Source: Actinomycetota bacterium (GTDB lineage: Bacteria; Actinomycetota; Actinomycetes; S36-B12). From it: a stretch of 9,263 nucleotides of DNA. A model generated the notes under the pieces. The model was not told the DNA's origin. It made no database searches and was given only the letters and a program-made list of their open reading frames with translations. The stretch lies in NCBI GenBank assembly GCA_003506065.1, contig DNXA01000041.1:1-9263 (forward strand). Reading direction: 5' to 3'. The translations under genes and the position numbers were made by a program. Positions 7,974 to 9,263 of the stretch are shown here, one piece after another (within the stretch, counting starts at the first letter, position 1; each line of letters opens with the position of its first letter).

Positions 7974-8330
7974 TCAGGCTTCTGGCTCAGGCTGAAAGGG
8001 GCGAACTTCCACTGGATTCATGCAGGCAATCGAGCATTGCTCAGCAAGGCGGAGCGCCTCTGCTTCGTCACCGACATTGATCACCCAGAAGCCACCGATG
8101 TGCTCCTTGGATTCCAGGAAGGGACCATCGGTTCGCTGGATGACGCCATCCCTGGAACTGACCACCTGAGCGGTGCTTGCTGGCATGAGTCCGCCGGCGA
8201 AGACCCAGGCGCCACTGGCCATCAACTCGGCGTTCAGGGCATCGACCGCATCGAATGCCTGCTGCATCTGCTCAGGGCTGGCATACGGCGAATCTTCAGA
8301 GCCGTGCACTGCTAACAGGTACTGAGGCAT
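7974..8330 (-). CDS. DGPF-domain (YCII-related) protein, second copy
   Basis: A 118-residue protein of the YCII-related/DGPF family, a ferredoxin-like alpha-beta fold of unknown biochemical role. The defining DGPF is at 68-71 in TDGPFLESKEHIGG, and VEVRPF is at 107-112. Both align position for position with the neighbouring copy, so the pair looks like a tandem duplication. It keeps an N-terminal His (His9), a position often His in this fold; the other copy has Cys there. GGGAGAGG lies a few bases before the ATG. It has its own promoter element at 8384-8410 and is followed directly by the ECF42 sigma gene. In ECF42 loci DGPF genes are the typical targets and companions of the sigma factor. 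Confidence 0.92.
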   Translation of the reverse strand: MPQYLLAVHGSEDSPYASPEQMQQAFDAVDALNAELMASGAWVFAGGLMPASTAQVVSSRDGVIQRTDGPFLESKEHIGGFWVINVGDEAEALRLAEQCSIACMNPVEVRPFQPEPEA

Positions 8331-8351
8331 CAGCCTCTCCCTTCGGTCAAA

Positions 8352-8373
8352 GAACCGCGGCCGTTCCGCGTTC
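8352..8373 (-). other. Leader hairpin before the second DGPF gene, possible attenuator
   Basis: On the minus strand GAACGCGG pairs with CCGCGGTTC around an AACGG loop: eight base pairs with one bulged base. It is followed by CTTTG. It lies between the predicted transcription start and the ribosome-binding site, so it would sit in the 5' leader, or could partly stop transcripts coming from the first DGPF gene. Confidence 0.4.
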
Positions 8374-8383
8374 TCACCCTCTT

Positions 8384-8410
8384 TACGAAGTCAGCGGCTG
8401 CCGATCGACA
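8384..8410 (-). promoter_or_regulatory. Candidate ECF42 promoter for second DGPF gene and sigma factor
   Basis: The minus strand reads TGTCGA (8410-8405), 17 bases, then CGTA (8387-8384), with TT before and A after the CGTA. The hexamer, spacing and CG-type -10 fit an ECF-dependent promoter, and the same element precedes the first DGPF gene. A start about 7 bases downstream would give a leader of roughly 45 bases. I recall TGTCGA as the reported ECF42 -35 motif in Streptomyces. Confidence 0.7.
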
Positions 8411-8428
8411 TTCCTATCAGCGAATTGA

Positions 8429-8788
8429 TCAGGAACGACAACTGCCGTAGATGAATGGTCGGACCTCCACCGGCACCCCTGCCGCGGCCGACTGCGCCTG
8501 TGCCCATCCAATGGCGGCATCCAGGTCATCGACTTCAATGATGGTGATCCCGCCGATCTGCTCCTTGGATTCAATGAATGGGCCATCGGTGAGCAGCAAC
8601 GCACCCGAGTCGTCTACAACTGTCGTTGCGGTGGACGAATCATGCAGACCGCCACCGAAGACCCAGACGCCCTGATCGGTCATGGCAGTGCCGACCATGT
8701 TCATCTGAGCCATGATCAACTCGAGCTTCTCAGGCGGTGGTTGCTGTGCATCGGCGGGATAGCAGATGGAAAGTTGATACATCGTCAT
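8429..8788 (-). CDS. DGPF-domain (YCII-related) protein, first copy
   Basis: A 119-residue DGPF-family protein, biochemical role unknown. DGPF is at 68-71 in TDGPFIESKEQIGG and VEVRPF at 107-112, as in the downstream copy. Between the two copies, most identity is in this core and in the WVFGGGL (42-48) strand; the rest has diverged, so the duplication is not recent. Residue 9 is Cys where the other copy has His. A short tail, IYGSCRS, follows VEVRPF. GGAGAAG precedes the ATG at 8788; a second in-frame ATG two codons later (MYQL) is possible. The gene has its own copy of the TGTCGA-N17-CGTA element and lies between the VOC gene and the second DGPF gene, all on one strand. Confidence 0.92.
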   Translation of the reverse strand: MTMYQLSICYPADAQQPPPEKLELIMAQMNMVGTAMTDQGVWVFGGGLHDSSTATTVVDDSGALLLTDGPFIESKEQIGGITIIEVDDLDAAIGWAQAQSAAAGVPVEVRPFIYGSCRS

Positions 8789-8809
8789 GGCTTCTCCTGA
8801 CTTAACGCA

Positions 8810-8824
8810 AACCGACAGCCGGTT
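8810..8824 (-). other. Short leader hairpin before the first DGPF gene
   Basis: AACCG and CGGTT form a 5-bp stem with a GCTGT loop, followed by TTGCG on the minus strand. It lies between the candidate ECF promoter and the ribosome-binding site, in the same relative place as the longer hairpin before the second DGPF gene. Too short to be convincing alone. Confidence 0.25.
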
Positions 8825-8834
8825 CCAGCTGCAT

Positions 8835-8861
8835 TACGAACAGGCCTTGCCAGAATCGACA
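8835..8861 (-). promoter_or_regulatory. Candidate ECF42 promoter for first DGPF gene
   Basis: The minus strand reads TGTCGA (8861-8856), exactly 17 bases, then CGTA (8838-8835), again with TT before and A after. It lies just after the VOC gene stop and about 50 bases before the DGPF ATG. The match to the element before the second DGPF gene in hexamer, spacer length and -10 is the main evidence. Confidence 0.7.
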
Positions 8862-8865
8862 GCAA

Positions 8866-9263
8866 TCAGGCCTGATCGGCCACGATGTTGACCATCCAGC
8901 TGATGCCGAATTGATCGACCAGCATTCCGAAGGTGTCCCCCCACGGCGCGGTGGTCAGTGGCTGCTCAATGGTTGCGCCCGCCGCCAGCCCATCCCAATA
9001 GCCGCGCAGGATTTCCGCATCGGGGCCGCTCAGCGAGACCGAGTAGGCACTGCCAGCGGCACCTTCGATATGCATCGGTGCGTCAGAGCCCATCAGCACC
9101 AGCCCGTTGTCGCCGAGCAGCTGCGCGTGCATGAGCTGATTGACCTCAGACGGATCAACCTCCATGCCGGCCTCACCGAAGGTGCTGAGCGTCAATTCGC
9201 CGCCGAAGATGGAGTGATAGAACTCCATGGCCTGGCGGGCGTTGCCACGCCAATTGAGGTAAG
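8866..9263 (-). CDS. VOC superfamily protein, PhnB-like (5' partial)
   Basis: The frame stays open to the window edge and reads YLNWRGNARQAMEFYHSIFGG, which is the usual N-terminal region of PhnB-like proteins. The true start is therefore just beyond 9263, and the ATG at 9228 is internal. About 131 residues are visible, close to the full family length. The C-terminal WGDTFGMLVDQFGISWMVNI is the typical second-module signature. The fold is vicinal oxygen chelate (glyoxalase/bleomycin-resistance type). PhnB-like members are mostly uncharacterised, and the name does not imply phosphonate metabolism. VOC proteins are frequent neighbours of DGPF and ECF42 genes, so it may belong to the same regulon, but its own promoter is outside the window. 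Confidence 0.9.
   Translation of the reverse strand, partial: YLNWRGNARQAMEFYHSIFGGELTLSTFGEAGMEVDPSEVNQLMHAQLLGDNGLVLMGSDAPMHIEGAAGSAYSVSLSGPDAEILRGYWDGLAAGATIEQPLTTAPWGDTFGMLVDQFGISWMVNIVADQA

Noticed and set aside
8866..9228. Treating the VOC gene as complete with the ATG at 9228.
   Set aside because: The upstream in-frame residues YLNWRGNARQA are the conserved family N-terminus, so the gene continues past the window edge.

Overview
The window looks like a chromosomal segment of an actinobacterium (Actinomycetota). It is moderately GC-rich by eye, uses GTG and TTG starts as well as ATG, encodes proteins of actinobacterial flavour, and carries an ECF42-type sigma factor beside DGPF-domain genes, an arrangement best known from actinobacteria. 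The species cannot be named from the sequence. No insertion sequence, integrase, tRNA, rRNA or CRISPR array was seen.

Left part (1-2189): the 3' part of a branched-chain-amino-acid-type ABC transporter substrate-binding protein (+) converges on a DEAD-box RNA helicase (-). A perfect 17-bp hairpin between them can act as a two-way terminator.

Middle part (2403-5247, -): a tightly packed metal operon reading arsR-family regulator, then copA-type Cu(I) P1B ATPase, then a small PLDc_N-type membrane protein. The first two genes overlap by 4 bases (GTGA) and the last two by 1 base (TGATG). An imperfect 24-bp inverted repeat over the regulator start is a candidate autoregulatory operator. Diverging from this operon (+) are a short-chain dehydrogenase-like protein that lacks the catalytic Tyr and Lys, and a class-I glutamine amidotransferase-like peptidase C26 (PuuD-like).

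Right part (6747-9263, -): a VOC/PhnB-like protein (cut by the window end), two tandem DGPF (YCII-related) proteins, and an ECF42-type sigma factor with a C-terminal TPR-like extension. The two DGPF genes are each preceded by the same element, TGTCGA-N17-CGTA, which has the form of an ECF promoter. The -35 part agrees with what I recall of the ECF42 target motif in Streptomyces. This suggests a self-contained, autoregulated sigma-factor circuit with two promoters, and it is the most interesting part of the window. The sigma gene starts at a TTG one codon after the DGPF stop and in the same reading frame, which raises the question of coupling or readthrough. Its 3' end overlaps the convergent peptidase gene by 4 bases.
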